Positions 52,870 to 62,925 of a stretch of 64,000 bases of DNA are shown in pieces. The stretch is from an uncultured Erythrobacter sp. Lineage in GTDB: Bacteria; Pseudomonadota; Alphaproteobacteria; Sphingomonadales; Sphingomonadaceae. The notes under the pieces are model-generated. The model made no database searches, was not told the origin of the DNA, and saw nothing but the letters and a program-made list of their open reading frames with translations. Within the stretch, counting starts at the first letter, position 1, and the number at the start of each line of letters is the position of its first letter. The stretch is from positions 644,501 to 708,500 of the forward strand of contig CANMTU010000001.1 of NCBI GenBank assembly GCA_947501005.1. The letters run 5' to 3'. A program made the position numbers and the translations under genes.

Positions 52870-53991
52870 GTGACGGTAACGGATTTCTACAGTGACGATC
52901 TGGAGCAGCTGGAGCGCACAGGGCGCCGCCGTGCCCTCGCTGCCGCGAACGGGCGCGACTTTTCCTCCAACGACTATCTTGCTCTTGCCGGATCGCCTGC
53001 CCTGCGCGCGGCCGCTGAAGAGGCACTGGCGAGAGGCGTCGGGGTGGGGGCGGGCGGTTCCCGCCTGCTGCGCGGCAATGCGCCCGAACATATCGCGCTG
53101 GAAGCCGATGCCGCCCGTTTCTTCGGTTGCGAGAGCGCGCTGTTCACCGGTTCGGGCTATGCTGCCAACAGCCTGATCGTCTCGACCCTGCCGCAGCGCG
53201 AAGACCTCGTTCTGTACGACGAACTGATCCATGCCAGCATGCACGAGGGCATGCGGCTTTCGCGCGCGCCATTCCAAGCCTTCGCACATAACGACGTCGA
53301 TGCCGCCGCGGATGCGATCGCCCTGTGGCGCGCCGGGGGCGGACGTGGAACGCCTTGGATCGCGTTCGAGACGCTTTACAGCATGGACGGCAATACCGCG
53401 CCGGTCGCCGATTTCGCAGGCCTTGCCGAGCGGACCGGCGCCATGTTGCTGATCGACGAAGCGCATGCGGTGGGCGTTTGCGGGCCGGGCGGGCGCGGTC
53501 TGGCGGCGCAATTGCAGGGGCGCGAGAACGTCGTCACGCTGGCGACCTGCGGCAAGGCGCTGGGCTGCGAAGGCGCGCTGATCCTCGGCCCGGCCGTGCT
53601 GCGCGATTTTCTGATCAACCGGGGGCGGGGCTTCATCTTCTCGACCGCGCCGTCTCCCCTGATCGCCGCTATCGTTCGCCAAAGCCTCGCTATCGTCGGC
53701 CAAGCGGATGACCGGCGCAAGCGCCTGCGCGACCTGATCGGGGCGGCGGGCGCTCATCTCGCGGCGCTTGGAATCGCACCCAGCGGCACGCATATCCAAC
53801 CCGTGCCGGTCGGCGAGATCGATCGAACCATGCGCATCGCAGCAGAACTGCAGGCGCGCGGCTTCGATGTGCGGGGCATCCGTCCGCCGACCGTGCCGGC
53901 GGGCACCGCGCGGCTGCGCGTATCCATCACCCTCAACACCGACGAGGCCGAGATCGCCGACCTCGCCGCCGCATTGGGAGACCTGCTTTGA
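52870..53991 (+). CDS. bioF: 8-amino-7-oxononanoate synthase
   Basis: A 373-residue PLP enzyme of the alpha-oxoamine synthase family that condenses pimeloyl thioester with alanine in biotin synthesis. [21 protein letters not shown]-like [35 protein letters not shown] and the PLP-Lys segment [14 protein letters not shown] are diagnostic. It starts at GTG 52870. The stop overlaps the bioD start (TTGA). The order bioF-bioD-bioA identifies the gene among related synthases. Confidence 0.92.
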   Translation: MTVTDFYSDDLEQLERTGRRRALAAANGRDFSSNDYLALAGSPALRAAAEEALARGVGVGAGGSRLLRGNAPEHIALEADAARFFGCESALFTGSGYAANSLIVSTLPQREDLVLYDELIHASMHEGMRLSRAPFQAFAHNDVDAAADAIALWRAGGGRGTPWIAFETLYSMDGNTAPVADFAGLAERTGAMLLIDEAHAVGVCGPGGRGLAAQLQGRENVVTLATCGKALGCEGALILGPAVLRDFLINRGRGFIFSTAPSPLIAAIVRQSLAIVGQADDRRKRLRDLIGAAGAHLAALGIAPSGTHIQPVPVGEIDRTMRIAAELQARGFDVRGIRPPTVPAGTARLRVSITLNTDEAEIADLAAALGDLL

Positions 53992-54608
53992 AGACGATTG
54001 TGGTCACCGGGACTGACACCGATATCGGCAAGACGGTCTTCGCCGCCGGCCTGACCCGGGCCTTGGGCGCGTCCTACTGGAAGCCGGTCCAGGCCGGCCT
54101 CGACGACGGGTCAGACAGTGCGCGGGTGGTGCGCCTCGGCGTTCCCGCCGCGTCCGTCATTCCGGAAGCCTATCGCCTGAGCGAGCCATGTTCACCCCAC
54201 CGTGCGGCCGAACTCGACGGCGTCGCCATCGATCCGGCCCGCCTCGCCTTGCCAAGTGTCGAGGGGCCGCTGGTGGTCGAAGGGGCGGGCGGCGCGCTCG
54301 TACCCGTGACCCGCGATCTTCTCTATGCCGACCTGTTCGCGCGCTGGGGGGCGCCGGTCGTGATCGTCGCTCGCACGGCGCTCGGGACGATCAATCATTC
54401 CCTGCTGACGATCGAGGTGCTGCGGGCGCGGGGCGTCGCGATCCTCGGCGTGGCTTTCGTCGGCGAAGCGCAGGAGGACAGCGAGGCGACCATCTGCGCG
54501 ATCGGCAATGTCGCACGTCTCGGCCGGCTCGCGATGCTGGACCCGCTGAATGCCGAAACGCTGGGTGATGCCTTCGCGGCAGGCTTTCCCGGGGGCGCAT
54601 GGCGATGA
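53988..54608 (+). CDS. bioD: Dethiobiotin synthase
   Basis: A 206-residue ATP-dependent carboxylase/cyclase that closes the ureido ring of dethiobiotin. The P-loop is [37 protein letters not shown] and [11 protein letters not shown] are family hallmarks. The start is TTG at 53988, overlapping the bioF stop by four bases; no ATG or GTG fits. It ends in an ATGA overlap with bioA. Confidence 0.93.
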   Translation: MKTIVVTGTDTDIGKTVFAAGLTRALGASYWKPVQAGLDDGSDSARVVRLGVPAASVIPEAYRLSEPCSPHRAAELDGVAIDPARLALPSVEGPLVVEGAGGALVPVTRDLLYADLFARWGAPVVIVARTALGTINHSLLTIEVLRARGVAILGVAFVGEAQEDSEATICAIGNVARLGRLAMLDPLNAETLGDAFAAGFPGGAWR

Positions 54609-55861
54609 ACGGCTCCCCCATCTGGCATCCCTTCACCCAGCACGGCCTCGGCGAACCCATCCCCGAAGTCGTGCGCGGTGAAGGCGCACTGCTGCATACC
54701 AAGGACGGTGCACAGGTAATCGACGCGATCTCGTCCTGGTGGGTGACGACGCATGGCCATGCCCATCCGCGCATCGCGGCGGCGATTGCCGAACAGGCGG
54801 CGGTCCTCGACCAGATCATCTTTGCCGGCTGGACCCACGGCCCCGCCGAACAACTCGCCCGGAGCCTGCGCGAACTGATGCCGGCGTACCTGACCCGCGT
54901 GTTCTTCTCCGACAGCGGATCGACCAGCGTCGAGGTCGCGCTGAAGATGGCGCTAGGCTACTGGCTCCATCGGGGTGAGCCGCGCCATCGCATCCTCGTG
55001 ATGGACAGCGGCTATCACGGCGACACGATCGGCACCATGTCGGTCGGCGCGCGGGGGGCGTTCAACCGGGCCTACGAGCCGTTGCTGTTCGACGTGACCT
55101 CGATCCCGTTTCCCGCGCAGGGCGCCGAGCAGCGGACGCTCGATGCGCTGGAAGACGCATGCCGCGACGGCGCGGCGGCGTTCGTCGTCGAGCCGCTGGT
55201 TCTGGGCGCGGGCGGGATGCTGATGTATCCGGCGCAGACGCTGGCGGAGATGCGCGGGATCTGCATGCGGCACGGTGTCTTGTTCATCGCGGACGAGGTG
55301 ATGACCGGTTGGGGGCGAACCGGCACTTTGCTCGCCTGCGAACAGGCGGGGATCGAACCCGACATCCTGTGCCTGTCGAAAGGACTGACGGGCGGGGCCA
55401 TCCCGCTGGCGGTCACCATGGCGAGCGAGCCGGTGTTCGATGCTCATCGCAGCGAGGACCGGGCGCGGATGTTCTTCCATTCGTCGAGCTACACCGCGAA
55501 CCCCGTCGCCTGCGCCGCCGCGAACGCCAATATCGCGATCTGGCAGACCGAGCCGGTGATGGATCGGATCGCCGCCTTGGGTGAGCGGCAGGCAGAGCGC
55601 CTCGCGATGCTGGCGACGCATCCGTCGGTGCGCAATCCCCGCCGGACGGGGACGATCGCGGCCTTCGAAGTGGGCGCGGTTGACGGCTACCTCTCCGACC
55701 TCGCGCCGCGCATGCTGGCCCTGTTCCGCGAGCGCAACGTCCTGCTTCGCCCGCTGGGCAACACGATCTATGTCATGCCGCCTTATTGCATCGACGATGG
55801 CCAGCTGGACGCGATCTACGATGCCATCGGACAGGTGCTGGACGCAGTCGGGGTTCGCTAG
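54605..55861 (+). CDS. bioA: Adenosylmethionine-8-amino-7-oxononanoate transaminase
   Basis: A 418-residue class-III aminotransferase converting KAPA to [67 protein letters not shown] and the PLP-Lys in [14 protein letters not shown] identify BioA. ATG 54605 makes the ATGA overlap with bioD; ATG 54599 is two codons earlier. bioB is not in the window. Confidence 0.94.
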   Translation: MNGSPIWHPFTQHGLGEPIPEVVRGEGALLHTKDGAQVIDAISSWWVTTHGHAHPRIAAAIAEQAAVLDQIIFAGWTHGPAEQLARSLRELMPAYLTRVFFSDSGSTSVEVALKMALGYWLHRGEPRHRILVMDSGYHGDTIGTMSVGARGAFNRAYEPLLFDVTSIPFPAQGAEQRTLDALEDACRDGAAAFVVEPLVLGAGGMLMYPAQTLAEMRGICMRHGVLFIADEVMTGWGRTGTLLACEQAGIEPDILCLSKGLTGGAIPLAVTMASEPVFDAHRSEDRARMFFHSSSYTANPVACAAANANIAIWQTEPVMDRIAALGERQAERLAMLATHPSVRNPRRTGTIAAFEVGAVDGYLSDLAPRMLALFRERNVLLRPLGNTIYVMPPYCIDDGQLDAIYDAIGQVLDAVGVR

Positions 55862-55978
55862 CGAGCGGACGGATCATGCGGGGCGTCTAACCGGGGGCTG
55901 GGGTGTTCGTCTCGAAACGGGACCGCGCCGCGTAGGTCGGCTGCGGCGCGTTGACGATGGGCAGGAGACGTCCTATTT

Positions 55979-55999
55979 CAACCTCTTAGCAAGAGGTTG
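55979..55999. other. Perfect 9-bp hairpin upstream of GMC operon
   Basis: CAACCTCTT-AGC-AAGAGGTTG is a perfect stem with a three-base loop, 118 bases after the bioA stop and 51 bases before the GMC oxidoreductase start. With no T-tract, it could be an operator or a leader structure as readily as a terminator. Confidence 0.4.
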
Positions 56000-56050
56000 C
56001 ATGTCATGCGCGGCGCCGTACACAACACGTCTGTTCGGGGTTAGGACGCA

Positions 56051-57502
56051 GTGCCCTTTTCGGATCCCAAGCAGCAGACCTACGATCTGATCGTCGTCGG
56101 AACAGGTTTCGCAGGCTCGTTCTTTCTCGAGCGTTACCTTCAGGGCGCGCCCGCCGGGGCGCAGGTCCTCGTGCTGGAACGCGGCGCGCGGACCGAACAT
56201 GCCGACCGGGTGGAGGCGCGGGCCAACGATTACCTCGCCCAGTCCGCGCCCTATTACGAACGCTCGGGCGATCCGGGCAAGAGCTGGATTTTCAACATCG
56301 CCTTCGGCGGCGGGTCGAACTGCTGGTGGGGCAATTCGCCTCGTTTCCTGCCGGCCGACTTCGAGATGCGCTCGCGCTTCGGCGTGGGTCAGGATTGGCC
56401 GATCGGCTATGACGATCTGGAGCCCTATTACGACCGCGCCGAGGCCTTGATTTCGCTCGCCGGATCGAACGAGGGCGCGCCGTATCGCCGCCAGACCGCG
56501 TTCGCCCAGCCTGCCCACCGCCTCACCGCCCCGGAAGAGCTGTTGAAGCAGGCCTATCCCGGCCGGTTTTTCAACATGCCCAGCGCGCGCGCCAGCGTGC
56601 CGGGCGCGGGGCGGGGGGTGTGCTGCGCCAACGGCATCTGTCACCTATGCCCGGTCGATGCGAAGTTCACCATTCAGAACGGCTTGATGCGGGTTTACGA
56701 GGATCCCCGCGTCACCGTCGCCCTCGGTTCGGAAGTCGTGGGAATTGCGCATGACGGCCGCATGGCGAGCGGGGCGACATATATCCGCAACGGCCGCGAG
56801 ATGACGGCCAGGGCGGACCTCGTCGTGCTTGCCGCCAATGCGATCTTCAATCCGCTGATCCTCGAGCGATCCGCGCTCGACCATCCGCTGCTCGGCCGCC
56901 GCCTGAACGAACAGGTCGGCGTGGTCGCGGAAGCGTTTCTCGACGGGGTCGAGGGTTTCGGGGGTTCCACCTCGGTGACCGGGATCGGCTACATGCTGTA
57001 CGACGACGAGGCGCGCCGGCGCGACCGGGCGGGGGCGCTGATCGAAACCTGGAACGTGGGCACGCTGCGCAACGAGACGGGCAAGTGGCGCCAGGTCCTG
57101 CCGCTCCGCCTCGTCTTCGAAGTCCTGCCGGACGAGAAGAACCATGTCCGCCTCGATCCCGCCGCCCCGTCCATGCCGGTTGTGCATTACGAGGGTCATG
57201 GCGAATACACGCAGAAGGCCATCGACCGGGCGCATGCCGATCTCGAACGCGTGCTCGCGCCCCTGCCGATCGAAAGCATCCGGGTGGACGAGAAACCGGT
57301 CCGGACGGAGGCGCATATCATCGGCACGACGCTGATGGGCAACGATCCCGCCACCAGCATCGTCGACCGGGATTGCGTCCACCATCAACTGCGCAACCTG
57401 CTGGTCCTCGGCAGCAGCACCTTCCCGGTCGGCGGCCCCGCCAATCCCAGCCTGACCATCTCCGCGCAGGCGATGCGCGCGGCCGACAGGGTGCTGGCAT
57501 GA
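56051..57502 (+). CDS. GMC family oxidoreductase
   Basis: A 483-residue flavoprotein. The FAD Rossmann motif is LIVVGTGFAGSFFLERYL near residue 12. WIFNIAFGGGSNCWWGNSPR is the second flavin-contact region. The C-terminal GMC signature includes HIIGTTLMGNDPATSIVDRD and GSSTFPVGGPANPSLTISAQ. A cysteine-rich patch (GVCCANGICHLCPVDAKF) is as found in gluconate/sorbitol-dehydrogenase-like members. It starts at GTG 56051 with AGGA five bases upstream. It oxidises an alcohol or sugar and passes electrons to an unknown acceptor. The stop overlaps the Tat-protein gene in ATGA. Confidence 0.89.
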   Translation: MPFSDPKQQTYDLIVVGTGFAGSFFLERYLQGAPAGAQVLVLERGARTEHADRVEARANDYLAQSAPYYERSGDPGKSWIFNIAFGGGSNCWWGNSPRFLPADFEMRSRFGVGQDWPIGYDDLEPYYDRAEALISLAGSNEGAPYRRQTAFAQPAHRLTAPEELLKQAYPGRFFNMPSARASVPGAGRGVCCANGICHLCPVDAKFTIQNGLMRVYEDPRVTVALGSEVVGIAHDGRMASGATYIRNGREMTARADLVVLAANAIFNPLILERSALDHPLLGRRLNEQVGVVAEAFLDGVEGFGGSTSVTGIGYMLYDDEARRRDRAGALIETWNVGTLRNETGKWRQVLPLRLVFEVLPDEKNHVRLDPAAPSMPVVHYEGHGEYTQKAIDRAHADLERVLAPLPIESIRVDEKPVRTEAHIIGTTLMGNDPATSIVDRDCVHHQLRNLLVLGSSTFPVGGPANPSLTISAQAMRAADRVLA

Positions 57503-57957
57503 CGTCGCGTCTCACCCGCCGCAATCTGCTGATCGGCGGAGCCGTCGCGGCGGTCTTGCCGGTCGGGCTGGTCGGCAGCCACGCGCTTGCAACCCGTTCC
57601 GGGATCGTCATGGGCTATCTGCGCGGCCAGTTTCCCGGCCTCGCGATATCCGACACCAATCTGCAGGGCTTCGCGAGCGAGTTTCTCGATCGGTATGGCC
57701 TCGATTTCACGCCCTGGTACGCCCAGGAAACGCTGTTCGCGATGCTCGACAATCCGGCGCTGGCCGCCCGTGCCCCGGCGCGCATCCAACCCGAATTCGA
57801 GAAACTCACGCGGGAACTGGTGACCAAATTCCTCCTTTCGACCGATTTCTTCGGCGCCGCCGAACAGCGGCCCGAGCGCACGACTTACTTAGGGTTCATC
57901 GATCCCTATGCGTCGGCTTGCAGCAACCCCCTGGCCAAGTTAGGTTCACTGTCATGA
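57499..57957 (+). CDS. Tat-exported small protein, putative dehydrogenase small subunit
   Basis: A 152-residue protein with a twin-arginine signal (SRLTRRNLLIGGAVAAVLPV). The mature part is helical with no clear family match (AISDTNLQGFASEFLDRYG, LTRELVTKFLLSTDFF). Size, Tat signal and coupling to a GMC oxidoreductase match the small subunit of periplasmic two- or three-subunit flavin dehydrogenases, which often carries the large, signal-less subunit across the membrane. It overlaps the neighbours by four bases on both sides. Confidence 0.6.
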   Translation: MTSRLTRRNLLIGGAVAAVLPVGLVGSHALATRSGIVMGYLRGQFPGLAISDTNLQGFASEFLDRYGLDFTPWYAQETLFAMLDNPALAARAPARIQPEFEKLTRELVTKFLLSTDFFGAAEQRPERTTYLGFIDPYASACSNPLAKLGSLS

Positions 57958-58349
57958 CAAGCGCGGAGCCCGACAATCTGATCATCTACGATGGCGATTG
58001 CATCTTCTGCCAGAACTACGTGCGGTTCGTTCGCCTGCAGGAGGCGATCGGGCCGGTCGAACTGATCGATGCGCGCTCGTCCGATCCGCGGGTCGGGCAA
58101 TACTGGCGCGAGGGGTACGACCTCAATGCGGGGATGTTGTTCGTGCAGCGGGGCCGGGTCTATTACGGCGACGAGGCGGTGCATGTCCTCGCGCTGCTGT
58201 CGCGGGACGACAGCATGTTCAGCCGCCTCAATATCCGCCTGTTCTCCAACCGCAAATCGGCGACGCTGCTTTATCCGCTGCTCAAGCTCGGCCGGCGGCT
58301 GACGCTGGTGGCGCGCGGTCGCAAGCAGTTGCAGCGGCAAATTCCTTAA
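57954..58349 (+). CDS. DCC family thiol-disulfide oxidoreductase-like protein (DUF393)
   Basis: A 131-residue protein with the DCC motif IIYDGDCIFCQNYVRFVRL, where the C-x-x-C pair sits after D-G-D, and a thioredoxin-like remainder (EGYDLNAGMLFVQRGRVYYG then DEAVHVLALL). It overlaps the Tat-protein gene in ATGA. DUF393 proteins often lie beside HTTM membrane proteins, as here (gene at 58582). It presumably reduces or isomerises disulfides of a partner; the substrate is unknown. Confidence 0.87.
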   Translation: MTSAEPDNLIIYDGDCIFCQNYVRFVRLQEAIGPVELIDARSSDPRVGQYWREGYDLNAGMLFVQRGRVYYGDEAVHVLALLSRDDSMFSRLNIRLFSNRKSATLLYPLLKLGRRLTLVARGRKQLQRQIP

Positions 58350-58453
58350 CTTAACAGGCTTATAGTCGCAGCCGAGCTCAACCCGACACGCCTGCTTTCG
58401 CGTCAGGCGAACGGGCCGATCCCGACCGCATCGAACTCCAGGCGAACCAAACA

Positions 58454-58585
58454 ATGAACGATCCGATGCCTAAGCCCGCCTTGTGGAAATCGGCGATCAT
58501 CGCGGCGACGGTGATCCTGGTGATCGTGGGAATGATCGACGTGCTCTTCAACCTGCCCATCGTCACCGGCGACGTTCCCCAATGA
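58454..58585 (+). CDS. Single-span membrane protein (43 aa)
   Basis: A 43-residue protein, mostly one membrane helix (KSAIIAATVILVIVGMIDVL), ending TGDVPQ. It lies 104 bases after the DCC gene and overlaps the following membrane-protein gene in ATGA, which supports translation. It may be a helper subunit of the HTTM-like protein. No family recognised. Confidence 0.55.
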   Translation: MNDPMPKPALWKSAIIAATVILVIVGMIDVLFNLPIVTGDVPQ

Positions 58586-60084
58586 GCCAGGGCTTTTCCG
58601 CCGCGCCCGCGAGGTGGCTCGGCCTCGGCGCGCTGTTCCATCCCGCGAAGGCGGAGATCGACGTCGCGGCCAGGCCGAGCGACGGGTTGGTCGTCTTTTC
58701 CGTCATGTGGGGCGTGGCGATGATGCTGAGCGCCGCCTCGCAGATGCCGCTGCTGCGCGGCGACGAGGGGTGGGGCATAGCGGCCCTGGCCTGGGCGCCG
58801 CTCGCCGGGGCGGCATTGCTGATCATGAACCCGCGCAAGACGCGCATGTTGCTGGTCGTCGCGGCGTTGATGACCCTGCTCTACGTGTTCCGCATGCCGG
58901 TCAGTTCGAACAATCAGACGATCGCCCTGTTCATGAACACGGCAATCTTCATCGCGATCGGCGCGCAGATCGTCAAGAACCGAACCACGACCATCGACCG
59001 CGACGTGCCTTACGAGGAACTGCGCGTCGTCGCCCGGGCGCTGCTCGCGATCATGTATTTCTACGGCGTGTTCCACAAGATCAACACCGCTTTCCTCGAT
59101 CCGGAGACGAGCTGCGCGACCGCGCTCTACCGGCCGATCATGGCACCCTATGGCCTGGGCGATAATATCGTCGGGCAGTATCTGGCGATCGCGTCGACCT
59201 TCGTGATCGAGACGATCGCGATCGTCTGCCTTTACTGGCGGCGCTTCTTCTGGGTGGGGCTGCTGGTCAGCCTGCCGTTCCATTACGTGATCCCGCTGTC
59301 GGGCTATTCCTGGTACATGGATTTCTCTAGCCTGGTGTTCGCCCTGTACATGCTGGCCGTTCCGCGCGAGGTTTCCTCGGGTCTGTATTCGACCGGCGTA
59401 TCGCTGCTCCGCCGGGTGCCGCGGCTGCGGCCGGGCTGGTCGGCGATACTGGTCATCGGCGTCGTGTGGATACTGGCGGCCGGTCTGGCGCTGGCGATCG
59501 GAACACAGTTTCCCGGTCGCAGCAACGGCCTGCTGTGGCACTCGGCCTGGCTGATCGTGTGGGCGACCTTCGGCGGCGTCAGCATGGTGCTGATCGTTCG
59601 GGCCGCGCTTCTCGAACAGCCCTATCAGGCGCCGCGGCCGCATGGCAGGCAGGCCTGGTGGGTCTATGCCGTGCCGACCGCGCTCTTCCTGGCCTGCACG
59701 TCGCCCTATATCGGGTTGAAGACCGAAAGCTCGATCGCGATGTTCAGCAACCTCCACACCGAAGGCGGGGTGAGCAACCATCTGGTGTTCCCCAAGCCGC
59801 CCTACCTGTTCGATTATCAGGCGCGGGTGACGCGGATCGTAAGCAGTTCGGACCCCGAACTGCGACGGCGCGCCCGCGATCCCGACTTCGGCCTCGTGGA
59901 GCACGACGTTGCGCTTCGATTGCTGCGCAACCCGAAAATGTGGATCACCTACGAGATGAACGGCCAGCGGTTCGAGCGGGTGACCGCCGCGACCTTCACC
60001 GGCCACCGCCCCAACCGGATCGAGCAGACGCTGCTCGACTTCAAACCGATCGACTGGGCGAGGCCGAAGGTATGCTCGCACTAG
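58582..60084 (+). CDS. HTTM-domain-like polytopic membrane protein
   Basis: A 500-residue protein with about ten hydrophobic segments. The central part YFYGVFHKINTAFLDPETSC and ATALYRPIM resembles the HTTM (vitamin-K-gamma-carboxylase-like) domain, with its conserved F-H-K-L/I-N and S-C-A elements. PFHYVIPLSGYSWYMDFSSL follows. The C-terminal 130 residues are soluble (FPKPPYLFDYQARVTRIVSS). HTTM proteins typically pair with DCC thiol proteins, as here. The ATG at 58582 makes an ATGA overlap with the 43-residue gene. Activity unknown. Confidence 0.78.
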   Translation: MSQGFSAAPARWLGLGALFHPAKAEIDVAARPSDGLVVFSVMWGVAMMLSAASQMPLLRGDEGWGIAALAWAPLAGAALLIMNPRKTRMLLVVAALMTLLYVFRMPVSSNNQTIALFMNTAIFIAIGAQIVKNRTTTIDRDVPYEELRVVARALLAIMYFYGVFHKINTAFLDPETSCATALYRPIMAPYGLGDNIVGQYLAIASTFVIETIAIVCLYWRRFFWVGLLVSLPFHYVIPLSGYSWYMDFSSLVFALYMLAVPREVSSGLYSTGVSLLRRVPRLRPGWSAILVIGVVWILAAGLALAIGTQFPGRSNGLLWHSAWLIVWATFGGVSMVLIVRAALLEQPYQAPRPHGRQAWWVYAVPTALFLACTSPYIGLKTESSIAMFSNLHTEGGVSNHLVFPKPPYLFDYQARVTRIVSSSDPELRRRARDPDFGLVEHDVALRLLRNPKMWITYEMNGQRFERVTAATFTGHRPNRIEQTLLDFKPIDWARPKVCSH

Positions 60085-60136
60085 GCCGACCGGATTTGGT
60101 GAAAGGCAACCGGCCCACGCCCGGCAAGGGTCGGAC

Positions 60137-61510
60137 CTAACCGGTTCGCGCCGATCCCTCTCCGCCAAGGCGCGATACCCGCCGGGCGCCCAAGCCGATC
60201 ATGAGCAATGCCGCCAAGGCCAGGATCGCCAGCGGCCAGACCCCGAGCGAACCCTGTGCCGTGCGGACGGAGTAGCGCGGGATCATTGCGAAATCGGCGC
60301 GCGTAAATGGCCGGTCCGCGAACAGATACGGATAGTAGAACGCGCGCAAACGGGCATGGAAGGCGGCAATGCTGTCGCGATAGGCCAGTTGGCCCTCGAT
60401 ATCGGTATCGGCGATCCGGTGGACGACGTTCATGCTGCCGACGCTAGGCAACACGAAACCGAGCGCACGGGTCAGATCTTCGCGCCGTTCCAGACTGGCG
60501 CGATACTCCGCGGCATCTTCGGCCACGGCCTCGTCACCGACCTGATGCATGGCGTAGTACCATTTCCAGTGGAAACGCCCTTCGAACTCCTCCCGTCCTC
60601 GCCATTCGGGGTGACTGACGAAGAAGCGTTCGAAGGTCTGTTCCTTCGGTATGTCCCAGCCCCGGTGCACGACCTCGCGCTGGGCCAGCGTCAGGTCGAT
60701 CCCCTTGGCGACGGGGACGGCACGGGCGATGGCCGCATTGCCAAGCGTCGGCAGGACCAGCGTGAGCATGATCCAGCATCCGACCATTGCCGTTGCCGCC
60801 GTGGCTGACGTCCGCATCGCCGCGCCGGCCAGCAGGGTCAGGCCGAACCAGAACGCGCAATACAGAACGGCGGTCAGGATCAGGACGGCGATGCCGCCAG
60901 CCGGGGCCGCCATGATCGCTCCGCCCACAAGCAGCGGAATAACCAGCGCGGCGAGTACGGCGGCATAGCGCAGCACCGCCCGGCGGCGCCACAGGCCATC
61001 GCCGGGCAGCGACAGCAGAAGCCGCAACCGGCCCGTCTCGCGCTCGCCCGTCACCAGATCGTGACCCAGTGCGATGACGACCAGCGGCAGCAGGTAAATG
61101 AGGACGAAGGCCCAGTCGAACACGCCGGGCAGGGCCAGTTCGGGATTATAGGCTTCGGAATCGTACAACTGCGCCTCTAGCCCGAGCGCGCGCACGCGCA
61201 GCAGGTAGGGCTGGAGATCACGCTGGCCGATCGCCGCGAAGGCGAGTGGGGGCGGCGGGTCCTGGGTGAGCATGAACGCATAATAGGCGACATAGCCGGC
61301 ATCGCCCTGCGGCCCGGCATTCGCGTCCTCGACCGCGGCAAGATCGCGCGCCTGTTCCTGCGCCACCCGTTCGATGGCTGCGCGCTGGTTCGCGACCTCC
61401 GCAATCCCCGCCCAGACCGCGGTGGCGGACAAAACCAGCAGGAGCAGCAGCGCCGCGATATTGCGGCCGGAACGGAGGAACAGCCGGGTTTCGGCACCGA
61501 GCGGGTTCAT
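60137..61510 (-). CDS. ABC-2 type permease, DUF3526-like (subunit 2)
   Basis: A 457-residue membrane protein with a large extracytoplasmic domain between the first helix (ALLLLLVLSATAVWAGIA) and later helices (WAFVLIYLLPLVVIALGHDL then VTGERETGRLRLLLSLPGD, the typical ABC-2 cytoplasmic loop). The start at 61510 overlaps the stop of the sister permease in ATGA. The pattern is that of DUF3526 permeases, which work in pairs with one ATPase. It is the last gene of the minus-strand unit TonB receptor-ATPase-permease-permease. Confidence 0.82.
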   Translation of the reverse strand: MNPLGAETRLFLRSGRNIAALLLLLVLSATAVWAGIAEVANQRAAIERVAQEQARDLAAVEDANAGPQGDAGYVAYYAFMLTQDPPPPLAFAAIGQRDLQPYLLRVRALGLEAQLYDSEAYNPELALPGVFDWAFVLIYLLPLVVIALGHDLVTGERETGRLRLLLSLPGDGLWRRRAVLRYAAVLAALVIPLLVGGAIMAAPAGGIAVLILTAVLYCAFWFGLTLLAGAAMRTSATAATAMVGCWIMLTLVLPTLGNAAIARAVPVAKGIDLTLAQREVVHRGWDIPKEQTFERFFVSHPEWRGREEFEGRFHWKWYYAMHQVGDEAVAEDAAEYRASLERREDLTRALGFVLPSVGSMNVVHRIADTDIEGQLAYRDSIAAFHARLRAFYYPYLFADRPFTRADFAMIPRYSVRTAQGSLGVWPLAILALAALLMIGLGARRVSRLGGEGSARTG

Positions 61511-62925
61511 CGTGCGGACCTTTCGATGCGGCGTGCGGCGATCATGGCCGTGGCGAGGATCGCGATCAGCCATCCCAGCAGGATGCCTGCCGGCCAGACG
61601 AGGGCGCCGATGCGGTCGTAGGGGTTGGGGCGGGTATAGGAGAAACGGGGGATCGTGCGCCAGTTGGCGGCGGCGATGCGCGGATCGTCGCCCTCGATCC
61701 CTGGAATCAGCACGGCCTGCATGCGGTTCAATCGCTGGACGAAATCGTACCGGAACGCCTCCGCTTGGTCGAGGAAGTCGCGATGTGCCGCGATGTCGCT
61801 GCCCGCCAGCGCCATCGAAAGCTGGCGAATGGCGATGAGCGGGCTGGCGAGCGCGAACCTGTAGACCAAGCCGTTCTGGCGGGCTTCGCGCGCCGCCTGC
61901 CGCCGGGCCGCGTCGGCGTAGATTTGCGTCGTCAGCCGTTCCCCCTCTATACTGACGAGCCCGGCATACTGGACGGGCAGCTCCTCGATGGTTTCCACCC
62001 CGTATCGGGCGAGCACGTCCTCGCGGAAGTCGTTGAAATAGGGATCGTCGGGATCGTGACTGTCCCCCACTTCGAGCAGATCGCGATGGAGAGCGATCTC
62101 GGTCTCGATATTGGTGGCAAGCGGGGTCTGCGCCGCCGCCATCACCGGCAACGCGCGCGGAAGCAGGACCACCATCACCAGCCACAATCCGATCAGGATG
62201 GCGAGGGCATCGCGCGGCCGACCGGCAAACGCCGACACTACCACGCTCAGGAACGCCCATAGCAGCAACCAGCCAGCATATCCCGCAATCATCAGCATGA
62301 TCGTCGGCCAGGCGGCGGAACCGGTGATGACAAAGCCGATCAGCACGGCGAAAGCCGGTGCGCCCACGGCCAGCGCGATGGCCCCGTGGCCCAGCAATTT
62401 TCCGGCGAGCAGGCTGCGCCCGCCAATGCCCTGAGCCAGCATCAGACGCAGCGTGGCACGCTCAGTTTCCCGCGCGACGCTGGCAAAGCCGAGGAAAATC
62501 AACAGCAACGGTGCCAGCGTCTGCAACACGAAGGCGGGGGTCAACTGGCCGAACCGCATCAGCAGCGAGGATTGCCGCGCCTCGGCGAAATTGGCGCTGT
62601 TCTGGCGATGGCCTTCGAGAAGGATGGTGTTGCCGGTAAAACCGTCCACACCCGCATCGAAGAAGGCGAGCGGGGCGATCGGCCGGAACACGAACTGGCC
62701 GTAATGCACCATGCGATGCGGGTGGCGATCGGGCTGCGCGTCGAAATCCCGATCGACGCTGGTCTGATAGCGGTCGCGGTCCGCGGCGATCGCGCTGCGC
62801 CGTTCCAGGCTGGTGAAGCTCGCCACGAGGATCAGCAGGACGAGCAGGCCGGTGGCGATCAGGCCGGCGCGGTTGCGCAGCAGCAGGCGCCATTCCTCGC
62901 GCGCGATCAGCGTTGCCGCGCTCAT
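61507..62925 (-). CDS. ABC-2 type permease, DUF3526-like (subunit 1)
   Basis: A 472-residue permease with the same layout as the following gene: an N-terminal helix (RAGLIATGLLVLLILVASF), an extracytoplasmic domain (MVHYGQFVFRPIAPLAFFDA), then a helix block containing LGFASVARETERATLRLMLA. A second soluble region and a final helix (AGILLGWLIAILATAMIAAR) follow. It overlaps the ATPase stop in ATGA. The pair presumably forms the membrane part of an exporter or importer; its direction cannot be read from the sequence. Confidence 0.84.
   Translation of the reverse strand: MSAATLIAREEWRLLLRNRAGLIATGLLVLLILVASFTSLERRSAIAADRDRYQTSVDRDFDAQPDRHPHRMVHYGQFVFRPIAPLAFFDAGVDGFTGNTILLEGHRQNSANFAEARQSSLLMRFGQLTPAFVLQTLAPLLLIFLGFASVARETERATLRLMLAQGIGGRSLLAGKLLGHGAIALAVGAPAFAVLIGFVITGSAAWPTIMLMIAGYAGWLLLWAFLSVVVSAFAGRPRDALAILIGLWLVMVVLLPRALPVMAAAQTPLATNIETEIALHRDLLEVGDSHDPDDPYFNDFREDVLARYGVETIEELPVQYAGLVSIEGERLTTQIYADAARRQAAREARQNGLVYRFALASPLIAIRQLSMALAGSDIAAHRDFLDQAEAFRYDFVQRLNRMQAVLIPGIEGDDPRIAAANWRTIPRFSYTRPNPYDRIGALVWPAGILLGWLIAILATAMIAARRIERSAR

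Noticed and set aside
60156..60167. CCCTCTCCGCCA, twelve bases identical to the tRNA-Ser-like fragment at 1169-1185; considered as the second attachment site.
   Set aside because: It lies inside the coding end of an ABC permease, is short, and the identity does not extend on either side; chance is likely in GC-rich DNA.
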